A program made the translations under genes and the position numbers. A stretch of 33,506 bases of DNA from a bacterium (GTDB lineage Bacteria > Krumholzibacteriota > Krumholzibacteriia > JACNKJ01): assembly GCA_016873475.1 (NCBI GenBank), contig VGXI01000011.1:1-33506 (forward strand). The letters run 5' to 3'. Below, in pieces: positions 16,102 through 25,073 of the stretch; positions within the stretch are counted from its first letter, which is position 1; the number at the start of each line of letters is the position of its first letter. The notes under the pieces are model-generated. The model saw only the letters and a list, made by a program, of their open reading frames with translations. It ran no database searches and was not told the origin of the DNA.

Positions 16102-17826
16102 ATGCCGCGCTCCCTCACCGCGCTGCTCGCTCTCGCTGTTCTCGGTTTGGCCGGCGGGGCGACGCCTGCCGGCGCCGCGCTCGTCGCCCCCGAGTTGCCC
16201 GCCCTGCTTGCCGCCGGCCCGCAGCCGGTCTGGGTCTTCTTCGCCGACAAGGGTGTGCCGGCGAACGATCTCGCCGTCCTGCGCGCCGCCGAGGCGCGCC
16301 TGAGCGACCGCTGTCTCGCGCGCCGCGCGCGCGCCGGCGTCCCGGGCGCCGCCTGGATCGATCTCCCCAATGCGCCCGCCTACCTCGAGGCTCTGCACGC
16401 GGAGGGCCTGACGATCCGCGCCGAGAGCCGCTGGCTGGCCGCGGTCTCCGTGGCCGTGGATCAGTCCAGCCTCATCCGCCTCGCCGCCCTCCCCTGGGTG
16501 GTGCGCCTGGAGCCCGTGCGCGCCTCGGCGCCGCGCGCGCCCTGGCTCGATCCCGCGCCGTCGGCGCGTTCGCACGCGACCGCGATCGGGCGCGAGGATC
16601 CCCTCGACTACGGCGGCAGCTTGACCGAGCTCGCGCAGCTCCAGGTGCCGCCCGTACACCTGCGCGGATTCCACGGCGAGGGCGTGGTCGTCGGCATGCT
16701 GGACTCGGGCTTCAACACCACGCACGAAGCCCTGGCCGGCCTCACGGTGCTCGGCGCCTGGGACTTCATCAACGACGATCCCATCGTCGCCAACGAGCCG
16801 GGCGATCCGGAGGGTCAGCAGAACCACGGCACGATGACCCTCTCCACGCTCGCCGGCTACAAGCCGGGCGCCCTGATCGGCCCGGCCTTCGGGGCCAGCT
16901 TCTATCTGGCCAAGACCGAGGACGCGAGCCAGGAAGTCCCCGTCGAAGAGGACTACTGGGTCGAAGGCATCGAGTGGCTCGAGGCCCAGGGCTGCGACAT
17001 CGTCAGCTCGAGCCTCGCCTACGACGACTGGTACAGCTTCGCGGACTTCGACGGGAACACCTGCGTGACGACGATCGCCGCCGACCAGGCCGTCGCCCTC
17101 GGCGTCGCCGTCTTCAACAGCGCGGGCAACTACCGGCTGACGACGGGCACGATCGCCGCGCCCGCCGACGGCGACAGCGTCATCGCGGCCGGGGCGGTCG
17201 ACGCCGCCGGCCTGATCGCGAGCTTCAGCTCGCCGGGACCCACGGCCGATGGGCGCATCAAGCCCGACCTCTGCGCGATGGGCGTTGCGAACCACGTCGT
17301 GAAGCCGGGCACCCTGAACGAGTACCGGAGCGCCTCCGGGACCAGCTTCTCCTGCCCGCTCGCGGCGGGCGTGGGCGCGCTGCTGCTCGGCGCGCATCCG
17401 GGCACCAGCCCGATGCGGCTGCGCCAGGCCCTGCGCAGTACGGCGAGCCAGGCCGACAGCCCCGACAACGATTACGGCTGGGGGATCATCGACGCCCTGG
17501 CCGCGCTGGATTACCTCGACGCCCTGACCCCGGCGTCCGCGGCGACGCCGGCCTTCACGCTGGCCGGGGCCTGGCCCAATCCCTTCAACCCCGCGACGCG
17601 CATCGGCTTCACGCTCGATCGCGAGCTGGATCTGCGCCTGGACATCCACGACCTCCAGGGGCGCCGCGTGCGCACGCTCGTCGCCGCGGTTCTCCCTGCC
17701 GGCGCGCACACGGCGAACTGGGACGGCCGCGATGGCGCCGGCCGACCCCTGGCGAGCGGCGTCTACCTCGCGCGCCTCGCGGCCGGCGGCGAGCAGCGAA
17801 CGCTCAAGCTGCTGCTCCTCGAGTAG
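16102..17826 (+). CDS. Secreted S8-family subtilisin-like serine peptidase with C-terminal FlgD-like domain
   Basis: 574 residues. A signal peptide (1-26) is followed by a propeptide region (about 30-150, including an inhibitor-like segment) and the subtilase domain (about 185-470). The catalytic triad is complete: Asp201 (GMLDSGF), His242 (QNHGTMTLSTLAG) and Ser415 (SGTSFSCP), with the oxyanion Asn343 (NSAGN). The last 90 residues start WPNPFNPATR and form the FlgD/Ig-like domain that probably directs export or surface attachment. The start is ATG 16102 with GGACGGAGG just upstream. It is probably co-transcribed with the M14 gene. Confidence 0.93.
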   Translation: MPRSLTALLALAVLGLAGGATPAGAALVAPELPALLAAGPQPVWVFFADKGVPANDLAVLRAAEARLSDRCLARRARAGVPGAAWIDLPNAPAYLEALHAEGLTIRAESRWLAAVSVAVDQSSLIRLAALPWVVRLEPVRASAPRAPWLDPAPSARSHATAIGREDPLDYGGSLTELAQLQVPPVHLRGFHGEGVVVGMLDSGFNTTHEALAGLTVLGAWDFINDDPIVANEPGDPEGQQNHGTMTLSTLAGYKPGALIGPAFGASFYLAKTEDASQEVPVEEDYWVEGIEWLEAQGCDIVSSSLAYDDWYSFADFDGNTCVTTIAADQAVALGVAVFNSAGNYRLTTGTIAAPADGDSVIAAGAVDAAGLIASFSSPGPTADGRIKPDLCAMGVANHVVKPGTLNEYRSASGTSFSCPLAAGVGALLLGAHPGTSPMRLRQALRSTASQADSPDNDYGWGIIDALAALDYLDALTPASAATPAFTLAGAWPNPFNPATRIGFTLDRELDLRLDIHDLQGRRVRTLVAAVLPAGAHTANWDGRDGAGRPLASGVYLARLAAGGEQRTLKLLLLE

Positions 17827-17837
17827 GGCGCCCGGCC

Positions 17838-17866
17838 TGGACTTGCCCAGATCCGGGTGCTAGATT
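17838..17866 (+). promoter_or_regulatory. Candidate promoter of the C25 peptidase-flippase operon
   Basis: TGGACT (17838-17843), 17 bases, TAGATT (17861-17866) in the 125-base gap after the S8 gene. The -10 resembles the TAGCTT boxes elsewhere in the window; the -35 is weak. Confidence 0.35.
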
Positions 17867-17951
17867 GCGGCCAGCCCTGCCGGACCCGCCTCTGCAGATC
17901 CCTGCGCCGACTCACTCTGGGAGCCGACACTCGATGCCCGCGGAGGGCCAC

Positions 17952-20900
17952 GTGAAGCGACGCCTGCCTCTGCTTCCCGCCCTGCTCCTTGTGGTCTGCC
18001 TGGCCGCGACCACCCGCGCCGCCGAATCGGCGCGCCGCCTGGAGGCGGGCCTGCCGCCAGCCGAGACCGAAATCCTGCGCAGCGACGAGGCTGGGCTCAG
18101 CCTGGTGCTCCGCTTCGTGCCGGATGCCTTCCAAGTCCTCGAGTCCGGGCTCTCTGCCGAGCTGGCGGGCTGCGCGCTCGCGAGCGGGGACCCGCAGGCG
18201 CCGCGCGCGCCCGGGGCTCCGATGCTGCCCATCTGGCGCGGTCTCGTCGCCCTGCCGCCCGGCATGGAGGCGAGCCTGAGTTGGCGCGCGGTGGCCAGCG
18301 AGCCCATCGCCGGCGAGCCGCTACCCTTCCCGACGCCGCGCGCCGTGCCGGCCGGCGAGGACTTCCTCTACGACGAGAGCTTCGTCCGCGATCCGGTCGC
18401 CTTCGCCAAGCCCTATCCGATCGCCGCGCGCCTGGGCGAGCCGCACTGGCTGCGCGATCAGCGCGTCGTCGAACTCAGCGTGACGCCCCTGGGCTGGAGC
18501 GCCGAGCGCGGGCTCACCCTCGCGCGCGAGCTGCGCGTGGAGATCGGCTTCCGCGCGGCGGCTGCCGAGCGCGCGGCCGCGGCGGCGCGCGAACCGCTCC
18601 GGCGCTCGGATCGCCACTGGGAGCGCCTCTACGCGAGCGCCCTGCTCAACCCGGAGCCGGCCGCGGCCTGGCGGCAGCGCGTCCCCGCGCGCTACGGCCT
18701 CGGCGGCGCGCGCGGCGCGCGCGCCGAGGCGGCGCTCAAGCTGCTCACGCCGGAGGACGGCCTCTACGCCGTCGTCGGCGACAGCCTCATCGCCCGCGGC
18801 ATTCCCGCCGGCACCGAGCTCGCGCAGATCGCGCTCTTCCGCCGGCGCCTGAGCTGGGACGGCACCGGTCAGCCCGACTTCCGCGAGACCGCTGAGCCGC
18901 GCTACTTCCTGGACGGTGACGGGGACGGTCGGCTCGACCCCGCCGATCGCCTCGTCTTCCTCGGCTGGCGTCTGCGCCACGCGCCGGGCAGCCTGGATCC
19001 GATCGAGTGGTACGGGCGCGCGGAGGCCTACTTCGTCGGCGTCGCGCCCGCGCTGGCGCTGGAGATGCTCACGGAGTCCGCCTGGTCGGAAGCGGGCGCC
19101 TGGCCCCTGCGCGCGGACTTCAAGCGCCAGCTCTGGCAGCAGGGCGAGCAGGCCTTCCACCAGGCGCCGCCCAACTGGTACTACAACGGCCCGTCGATCG
19201 AGACCTGGGACGACAACCTCTATTTCTATGCGCAGCCCCTGGCGCCTGAGGGCTACGTCCTGCGGGTTCCGCTCGCGACGCCGGCCGCCGTCCCCGACAG
19301 CAGCGCGCTGCTCAAGCTGCAGTTCCAGGGGGCCTCGCGCTCGACCCTCGATGGCCTGCGCACCTTCAGCGTCGCTCTCGAGAGCGGCACCGGCGGCTGC
19401 GTGCTCGATCCCGTCGAGGTGGCCTTCCACTACACGATCGACTACGTCGACACGGTCCCGGCCGGCTGCCTGGAAGCGGCCAGCAGCACGCTCGTCGTCG
19501 ACCGCACGGACGGCACGCAATTCCGCACCTTCGTCAAGTGGGTCGATCTCACCTACAGCTCGGGCTACGCGGTGCGCCAGGATAGTCTCTACTTCCATGC
19601 CGACGGCGCCGGCGGTCCGGCCGAGATCCGCATCTCCGGTCTCACCGGCGACCGCAGCGGTTGGCAGCTCCTGCGCCTGGGTGCCGCCGGCCAGCCGACG
19701 CGCGTCCAGCTCGCAGCCGCGAACCAGGCGGGCGGCCCCGGCGCCTACGAACTGCGGCTGCGCCGGGATCTCGCCGGCGACGAGGCCTGGTGGCTCGCCG
19801 ACGCCGCGCGCCTGCGGGCCCCGACCATCGCTCCCGCGGCCGCCGTCGACGTTCTCGACGAGACCGCCCCCTGCGACATCCTCGTCATCGCGAACGACGG
19901 CTTCGCCGCGGGCATGCAGCCCTGGCTCGACCGCCGCACGGACGAGGGATACCGCGTGCGCCTGCTCACGACCGCCACGGTCTGGGACGCCTTCTTCGGC
20001 GGCGTGCGCGGGGCGATCGGCCTGCGCAACGCCGCGCGCTTCGCCTATCAGCAGTGGGGCGCCGAAGCGCTGCTCCTCGTCGGCGACGCCAACAAGGACG
20101 CCCGCGGCCTTGGCCCCGACGCGATGCCCGACTTCGTGCCCGTGCACTCCAAGCACGAGTACGTCGGCGTGGACGCCCTGGTCGCCCTGGAGGAGTGGGT
20201 GGTCAAGTGGAATTGGAACGACTGGCCGGCGCTGCTGATGGGCCGCCTGCCGGTCGGCAGCCCGGAGGAGCTGGCGATCATCCTCGAGAAGATCGCCTGC
20301 TACGAGGGCGGCTGCGAACCCGACGGCGCCTGGCGCCGCCGCTTTCTGCTCGGCGCCGACGACTGTTGGATCTGGGACGATCCCGCCGAGATCGTCTATT
20401 GCCGCGACAACGAGCGGCAGTTCGAGATCGCCGTCGAGGCGATGCGGCCCCTCGTTGCGGACAGCTGGGTGGGCGACCTCCGGGGCGTGCCCTACTACCT
20501 CAGCGCGCAGACGGACGCCTGGTACGCCGAGCACAGCCCGGTCTATCCGACCGAGCTCGAGACCTTGCTGCGGCCGATCGTCGCGCCCGTCTTCATCGAC
20601 TCGCTGAGCCAGGGCTACCTCTGGGCCTCGATCCAGAGCCACGCCAACCGCGGCCAGCTCTGCCACGAACTGATCTTCAAGACCGCCGCCGGCGGCCACG
20701 ACCAGGACTTCCTCACGAATGCGAACCGCCCCTTCTTCTGGGCCCTCTTCGGCTGCCACGGCAACGAGTTCGCCACCCACAACGAGGAGCGCAGCAACGT
20801 CGGCGACTGCCTGGGCGAACACCTCCTCTTCGCCGACGCCAACCGCGGCGCGGTGGCGAGCTACGCCAGCGACGGTTTCGAGTACCTCTTCCCCAACCTG

Positions 20901-22040
20901 CGCTGGCAGCGGGACTGGCACGAGATCATGGTCAGCGCGACGGATCCCGAGCAGTCCCTCGCGGTGCTGCCCGCCTGGCGCGCCGGCGATCTGCAGCTCA
21001 TCGCCGAGCTGCGCCTCGGCGACAAGGATGCCGCCTACCGCACCAACCTGCTCGGCGATCCCCTGCTGCGCCTGAGCGCCGGCGCCCCGCGCCTGCGCCT
21101 GTTCGTCAACGAGCAGGAGATGGCGCCCGGCGACTTCGTTCCGCCCCAGGTCACCGGCGATACGCTGCGCATCGAGGCGCTGGTCTGGGACGAGAACTAC
21201 CTGACGGGCTTCTCCCTCAGCGACTCGGCTCGGGCGGCGATCCCCTTCCAGGCGACGCCGGCCTTCACGGCGGAGGCGAGCTTCCCGCTGGACAGCCTGG
21301 CCCCCTTCGACACGACGGCGGTCGAAGCGACCGGGCGCGGCCGCGCCTGGCATCTTGCGGCGCGGCAGCCCTACGACTTCGGCATGGACGCCCTTGTGCT
21401 GAGCGCGGAGGACCTCGCGGGCACGAGCGCGGAGTTCGTGTTGCCGGTGCCGAAGTCGATCAAGGTCTACCTGGCGGAGAGCCAGCTGCGCGAGGGCCAG
21501 TGGGTGCGGCCGCGCGGCACCCTGCGGATCGACATCCTCGTCCCGTCGCCGGAGCTCCTGCCCGACCGCTTCGGCCTGCTCGTCGATGGCGCCGCGAGCG
21601 GGATCAGCGCCGTGCCCACCGACTCCAGCACGCTGCACCGCATGGAGCTGCCCTACGCCTGGTCGCCCGGCGCGCACTCGCTCGTCGTGCTGCTGGACGG
21701 CGAGGAGTACGGCGGGCTCACCCTGCGCGTCGACGCGGCCACGCGACTCCTCGCCGGACGGATCTTCCCCAACCCCTTCCGCAATGTCGTCACCTTCCAC
21801 TTCGAGTTGACGAACGGCGTCCGGGAGGGCACGCTCAGCATCTACACGCTGAGCGGACGGCGCGTCTTCCGCCGCGAGCTGGGCGCCCTCGCCGAGGGCC
21901 AGACCCAGGTGATCAGCTGGGACGGCCGCGACGGGCAAGGGGACAAGATCGCCAACGGCACCTACATCGCGCGCCTGGCGCTGACGGACCTGCGGGGCGA
22001 GGCGGTGTTCTGGGAGGACAAGGTCGTCCGCATGCGCTAG
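17952..22040 (+). CDS. Secreted C25-family (gingipain/PorU-like) cysteine peptidase with FlgD-like C-terminus
   Basis: 1362 residues from GTG 17952, chosen for GGAGG five bases upstream and a classical signal peptide (MKRRLPLLPALLLVVCLA); ATG 17934 is an in-frame alternative. The N-terminal 600 residues contain a propeptide-like region and beta-rich segments. The gingipain fold follows (about 640-990): LLLVGDANKD, then GRLPVGSPEELAIILEKI, and the catalytic dyad His897 (IQSHANRGQ) and Cys935 (LFGCHGNEF). The last 95 residues (GRIFPNPFRNVVTF onward) are a FlgD/Ig-like domain. Known C25 enzymes are secreted proteases or PorU, the type IX secretion sortase. The length, beta domains and retained dyad allow either role. 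The flippase gene follows after 13 bases. Confidence 0.88.
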   Translation: MKRRLPLLPALLLVVCLAATTRAAESARRLEAGLPPAETEILRSDEAGLSLVLRFVPDAFQVLESGLSAELAGCALASGDPQAPRAPGAPMLPIWRGLVALPPGMEASLSWRAVASEPIAGEPLPFPTPRAVPAGEDFLYDESFVRDPVAFAKPYPIAARLGEPHWLRDQRVVELSVTPLGWSAERGLTLARELRVEIGFRAAAAERAAAAAREPLRRSDRHWERLYASALLNPEPAAAWRQRVPARYGLGGARGARAEAALKLLTPEDGLYAVVGDSLIARGIPAGTELAQIALFRRRLSWDGTGQPDFRETAEPRYFLDGDGDGRLDPADRLVFLGWRLRHAPGSLDPIEWYGRAEAYFVGVAPALALEMLTESAWSEAGAWPLRADFKRQLWQQGEQAFHQAPPNWYYNGPSIETWDDNLYFYAQPLAPEGYVLRVPLATPAAVPDSSALLKLQFQGASRSTLDGLRTFSVALESGTGGCVLDPVEVAFHYTIDYVDTVPAGCLEAASSTLVVDRTDGTQFRTFVKWVDLTYSSGYAVRQDSLYFHADGAGGPAEIRISGLTGDRSGWQLLRLGAAGQPTRVQLAAANQAGGPGAYELRLRRDLAGDEAWWLADAARLRAPTIAPAAAVDVLDETAPCDILVIANDGFAAGMQPWLDRRTDEGYRVRLLTTATVWDAFFGGVRGAIGLRNAARFAYQQWGAEALLLVGDANKDARGLGPDAMPDFVPVHSKHEYVGVDALVALEEWVVKWNWNDWPALLMGRLPVGSPEELAIILEKIACYEGGCEPDGAWRRRFLLGADDCWIWDDPAEIVYCRDNERQFEIAVEAMRPLVADSWVGDLRGVPYYLSAQTDAWYAEHSPVYPTELETLLRPIVAPVFIDSLSQGYLWASIQSHANRGQLCHELIFKTAAGGHDQDFLTNANRPFFWALFGCHGNEFATHNEERSNVGDCLGEHLLFADANRGAVASYASDGFEYLFPNLRWQRDWHEIMVSATDPEQSLAVLPAWRAGDLQLIAELRLGDKDAAYRTNLLGDPLLRLSAGAPRLRLFVNEQEMAPGDFVPPQVTGDTLRIEALVWDENYLTGFSLSDSARAAIPFQATPAFTAEASFPLDSLAPFDTTAVEATGRGRAWHLAARQPYDFGMDALVLSAEDLAGTSAEFVLPVPKSIKVYLAESQLREGQWVRPRGTLRIDILVPSPELLPDRFGLLVDGAASGISAVPTDSSTLHRMELPYAWSPGAHSLVVLLDGEEYGGLTLRVDAATRLLAGRIFPNPFRNVVTFHFELTNGVREGTLSIYTLSGRRVFRRELGALAEGQTQVISWDGRDGQGDKIANGTYIARLALTDLRGEAVFWEDKVVRMR

Positions 22041-22053
22041 GGGAGCGGCCGCA

Positions 22054-23457
22054 TTGAATCCGATCTTGAGGAACTTCCTCTCGCTCGCCCTGGGGCGCTA
22101 CGTCTCCATCGCGATCGGCGCCGTCGTCATCGTGCTGATGGGCCGCGCGCTGCCGGTCGCGGACTACGGGCGCTTCTTCGCGGCGCTCGCGGCGGCCGAG
22201 CTCTTCTCGGCCCTGCTCGATCTCGGGCTCAACCGCATCCTGCTCAAGGAGGGCTCGGCGGATCGCACCCGGGCGGGCGCGCACCTCTTCAACATCCTCG
22301 TCATCAAGACGGCGCTCGCGGCACTGATGCTGGCCGGCATGCAGGTCTACGCGCTGCACCAGGGCCCGCTCTATGCGCTGGTCATGCTGCTCGCGCTGAC
22401 GAAGGTGGCCGACAACTTCGCCATCACCTACGATGCCGTCTTCCAGATCCACCAGCGGATGGAGTTCTCGGCGGCGATCCTCGTCTTCTCGCGCCTCGTG
22501 CTGCTCGCCGTCGTCCTCCACGGCTGGCGCGGCGAGGCGGGCCTGCTCTACTTCGCCTGGGTCTACCTGGGCGTCAGCCTGGCGAGCGCGCTGCTCACGG
22601 CGGGGATCAGCGGCCGTTTCGCGACGCCGCGCCGCGGCGCTCTCGGCTGGCGCGAGACCGTGGGGCGCGAGGGCGTCTTCTTCGCGCTCTCGAGCCTGCT
22701 CGCGATGGCGGCGACGCGCATGGACATGCTCGTCCTCAAGGAGACGGTCGACGCGCACAGCCTCGGTCTCTACGCGCCGCCGGCGCGCATCCTCGTCGTC
22801 TTCCAGATCCTGCCCCTGGTGCTGCAGACCGCCGTGCTGCCCGACCTCTTCCGGCTGGGCCGCCAGGACCGGGCCGCCCTGACGCCCTTCTACCGCGCCT
22901 ACTTCCAGCGCTCGCTGCTGCTCGCGCTCTTTCCCCTGCTCTGGACCCTGCTCTTCGCGGAGGTGATCCTGGGCCGCCTCTGGGGCGCCGCCTATCTGCC
23001 CGGCGCGCCCTGGCTGCGCCTGCTCGTCTGGCTGCTGCCCCTGCGCTTCATCGGCTTTGCGGCCGGCAACGTGCTCACGGCGCTGAACCGGCAGTGGGTG
23101 CGCACGCTGCAGCAGGCGGGCGGCGTCGCCGTGAGCCTGGGCCTGATGCTCTGGCTCGCCCCGACGCGCGGCGTGGAGGGGGCGGTCCTCGGCCTCCTCG
23201 TCGGCGAGGCGCTGGCCGCCCTGCTCAGCTTGGTCGCGGCCGCGCGCCACGGCTACCGGCCGGCCCTGCTGCCCAGCCTGCGGGCAATCGCCGGCGCCGC
23301 CCTGGCCGCGGCGGCCCTGCTCCTGCTCAAGCGGGCGCTGCCGCTGGGCTTCATCGGCGGCCTCGCGGCAACCGGCGCGCTGGTGGGCGCCTCGATCCTG
23401 GCGACCCGTGCGAGCTCCTGGTCCGAGCTCCGCGCCCTCCTGCCCCGGCGTTCCTAG
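22054..23457 (+). CDS. Wzx/MurJ-superfamily oligosaccharide flippase (polysaccharide biosynthesis protein)
   Basis: 467 residues with 12-14 hydrophobic segments along its length. The N-terminal motif (LALGRYVSIAIG to RALPVADYGRFFAA) is typical of the PST/Wzx branch of the MOP superfamily: proteins that flip lipid-linked glycans across the inner membrane. The start is TTG 22054, supported by GGGAG (22041-22045) eight bases upstream, directly after the C25 stop, so it is in an operon with that peptidase. No glycosyltransferase genes are nearby. The substrate is unknown; a role in glycan or anionic-LPS export linked to protein attachment would fit the C25 neighbour but is inference. Confidence 0.85.
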   Translation: MNPILRNFLSLALGRYVSIAIGAVVIVLMGRALPVADYGRFFAALAAAELFSALLDLGLNRILLKEGSADRTRAGAHLFNILVIKTALAALMLAGMQVYALHQGPLYALVMLLALTKVADNFAITYDAVFQIHQRMEFSAAILVFSRLVLLAVVLHGWRGEAGLLYFAWVYLGVSLASALLTAGISGRFATPRRGALGWRETVGREGVFFALSSLLAMAATRMDMLVLKETVDAHSLGLYAPPARILVVFQILPLVLQTAVLPDLFRLGRQDRAALTPFYRAYFQRSLLLALFPLLWTLLFAEVILGRLWGAAYLPGAPWLRLLVWLLPLRFIGFAAGNVLTALNRQWVRTLQQAGGVAVSLGLMLWLAPTRGVEGAVLGLLVGEALAALLSLVAAARHGYRPALLPSLRAIAGAALAAAALLLLKRALPLGFIGGLAATGALVGASILATRASSWSELRALLPRRS

Positions 23458-23520
23458 ACGCGCTGCGCCCCGCCCTCCAGCGCCGCTTCGCAGGCGCTGT
23501 CGGACGGGGCGCAGCGCGTC
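23457..23520. terminator. Large hairpin between convergent genes, probable bidirectional terminator
   Basis: A perfect 16-base inverted repeat (23457-23472 with 23505-23520) encloses a second seven-base stem (CAGCGCC at 23478-23484, GGCGCTG at 23493-23499) around an eight-base loop. It starts at the last base of the flippase stop codon and lies 41 bases from the end of the convergent DUF4139 gene. There is no T-tract on either side. Confidence 0.6.
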
Positions 23521-23561
23521 AACCTGCCCGGCGCCTGGGGGCGCGGGCTCGGATCAGGAGC

Positions 23562-24923
23562 TCAATTCGTCACCAGGGTATACGTGAGGACCGCCTCGCC
23601 CTTCGCGGGCACGGGCACCGTGAAGACGAGCTGCCGCGTCGAGCGCTTGTCGTACTCGTGGCTCGCGCCCCGCACGCTCCATTCCTGCCAGGCCGGCGTG
23701 TCCTCGAGGACTTCGACGCGGATCGCGCTGTCCTTGTGGTTGCGCAGGGTGATCTGAAAGCTGCGCGAGACGATCCGGTTGCCGCGCTGGTCGATGGCCG
23801 TCTGCAGGCGCTCGCCGCGGATGTCGAAGGCGTCGCCGAGCTTGAGGCGCACGCGCTCGCCCTCGGGTGTGTGGGGGATCTCGTCCTCGCCGGCGAACTG
23901 CAGCTGGCCGCCCGCATCCGCCTGGTAGACGCGGACAGTGCCTTTGGGCAGGGGCAGGCCGGCGCCCGCCTCCTCGCTGTTGGCGAACTCGAGCGTGACG
24001 GCGACGGCGCGCGGCTCGCTGTCTTCCTGCCAGCTGTCCGAGCGGAAGACGTACTTGCGCTGGGCGGGCAGGCCGGCGATGCGCAGCAGCTCGACCTGCT
24101 TCTGCTCCTTGTCGAGGACGGTGGTGGGCCGGCCGAGCGTGTAGAGGTGATACTCGAAGAACTGCTCCTGGGCGAAGCCGCCGCGGTCGGCGGCGAAGGC
24201 CATCGCCTCCATGCCCTTGGCCATCCGCGGCGTGGGCCGCGGCACGCGGTTGACATCGCCGGCCACCAGCTTCAGGCGCGCCTCCGGGTAGGCCTTGCCG
24301 CTGCGATTGTCCAGGGTCACCCAGCCGGTGAGATCGAGGACATCCTTCTCGCCGGCCACCGCCACGTAGTCCGCGCGCCAGCCGATGCCCTCGCTCAGGT
24401 AGGACAGCTCGACCTCGTGGCGGCCGGCCTGCGCCGCCTCGATCAGCCAGACCAGGCTCGGCTCGAGCAGCAGGCCCGCAGGCAGCGCGGGCAGCACGAA
24501 GCCCTCGATGTGCAGTTCGCCATCGATCTCGAGGATGCGGCCGAGCGGCTGGCTCTCGGTGGGGTTGCCGGCCGCGAGCAGGCGCGCGCGGCGCCACTCG
24601 CCGTCGACCAGCGCGCGCACCTCCTGGCCGCGATAGCGCTCGAGCAGCGAGTTGCGGTCCAGCAGGTCGTAGCGGTAGTTCTGCTCGAGAACGAGCGTGC
24701 CTTCGGGATCGCGCAGGCTGCGGAAGTGGACGGTCTCGGGCAGCAGGCGCTCCGGCACGCCGGTGAAGGTGTACTCCTGAACGCCCCGGCTGAGATCGAT
24801 GGCGCGCAGCTCCTTCACGAGCGCGAGATCGTTGTTGTAGACGGTGAGCTCGATCGCCGATTCCGCGCGGGCGGCCGGCGCCGCCAGGCAGAGGAGAAGG
24901 GCGATGGCGATGGGCCGTGGCAT
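23562..24923 (-). CDS. Secreted DUF4139-domain protein
   Basis: 453 residues. The N-terminal signal peptide (MPRPIAIALLLCLAAPAARA) is followed by a beta-rich protein with the DUF4139 features: an N-terminal ELTVYNNDLALVKE strand, central DLTGWVTLDNRSGKAYPEARLKLVAG, and C-terminal LRNHKDSAIRVEVLEDTP near the end. DUF4139 proteins are widespread, exported and of unknown function. The start is ATG 24923 with GGGAGG upstream. It is monocistronic, with its own promoter divergent from the antiporter gene. Nothing suggests an enzyme active site. Confidence 0.88.
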   Translation of the reverse strand: MPRPIAIALLLCLAAPAARAESAIELTVYNNDLALVKELRAIDLSRGVQEYTFTGVPERLLPETVHFRSLRDPEGTLVLEQNYRYDLLDRNSLLERYRGQEVRALVDGEWRRARLLAAGNPTESQPLGRILEIDGELHIEGFVLPALPAGLLLEPSLVWLIEAAQAGRHEVELSYLSEGIGWRADYVAVAGEKDVLDLTGWVTLDNRSGKAYPEARLKLVAGDVNRVPRPTPRMAKGMEAMAFAADRGGFAQEQFFEYHLYTLGRPTTVLDKEQKQVELLRIAGLPAQRKYVFRSDSWQEDSEPRAVAVTLEFANSEEAGAGLPLPKGTVRVYQADAGGQLQFAGEDEIPHTPEGERVRLKLGDAFDIRGERLQTAIDQRGNRIVSRSFQITLRNHKDSAIRVEVLEDTPAWQEWSVRGASHEYDKRSTRQLVFTVPVPAKGEAVLTYTLVTN

Positions 24924-24950
24924 CGGATACCTCCCTGTCGATGTGCGGGG

Positions 24951-24979
24951 ATCCTAATCGCCGCCGCCGGTCCTGGCAA
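24951..24979 (-). promoter_or_regulatory. Promoter of the DUF4139 gene
   Basis: Minus strand: TTGCCA (24979-24974), 17 bases, TAGGAT (24956-24951). The predicted start is about 20 bases before the ATG, leaving room only for the GGGAGG site. Confidence 0.45.
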
Positions 24980-25007
24980 GCGCCGGTCGGAGCGCTGATC
25001 TGCGGCC

Positions 25008-25037
25008 TTGACGGTGGCGCGGGTGCCGGTGTTTACC
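25008..25037 (+). promoter_or_regulatory. Weak candidate promoter of the antiporter gene
   Basis: TTGACG (25008-25013), 18 bases, TTTACC (25032-25037). The -35 is close to consensus and the -10 poor. It is the best site in the 150-base divergent gap 24924-25073. Confidence 0.25.
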
Positions 25038-25073
25038 TAGCGGCACGAGTTGCGTTCCCCGGAGGCGCCGCGC

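Noticed and set aside
18321-21938. 1205-codon open frame on the minus strand opposite the C25 gene
   Set aside because: Antisense shadow of a real, motif-bearing gene; the translation shows no domain and is compositionally biased.
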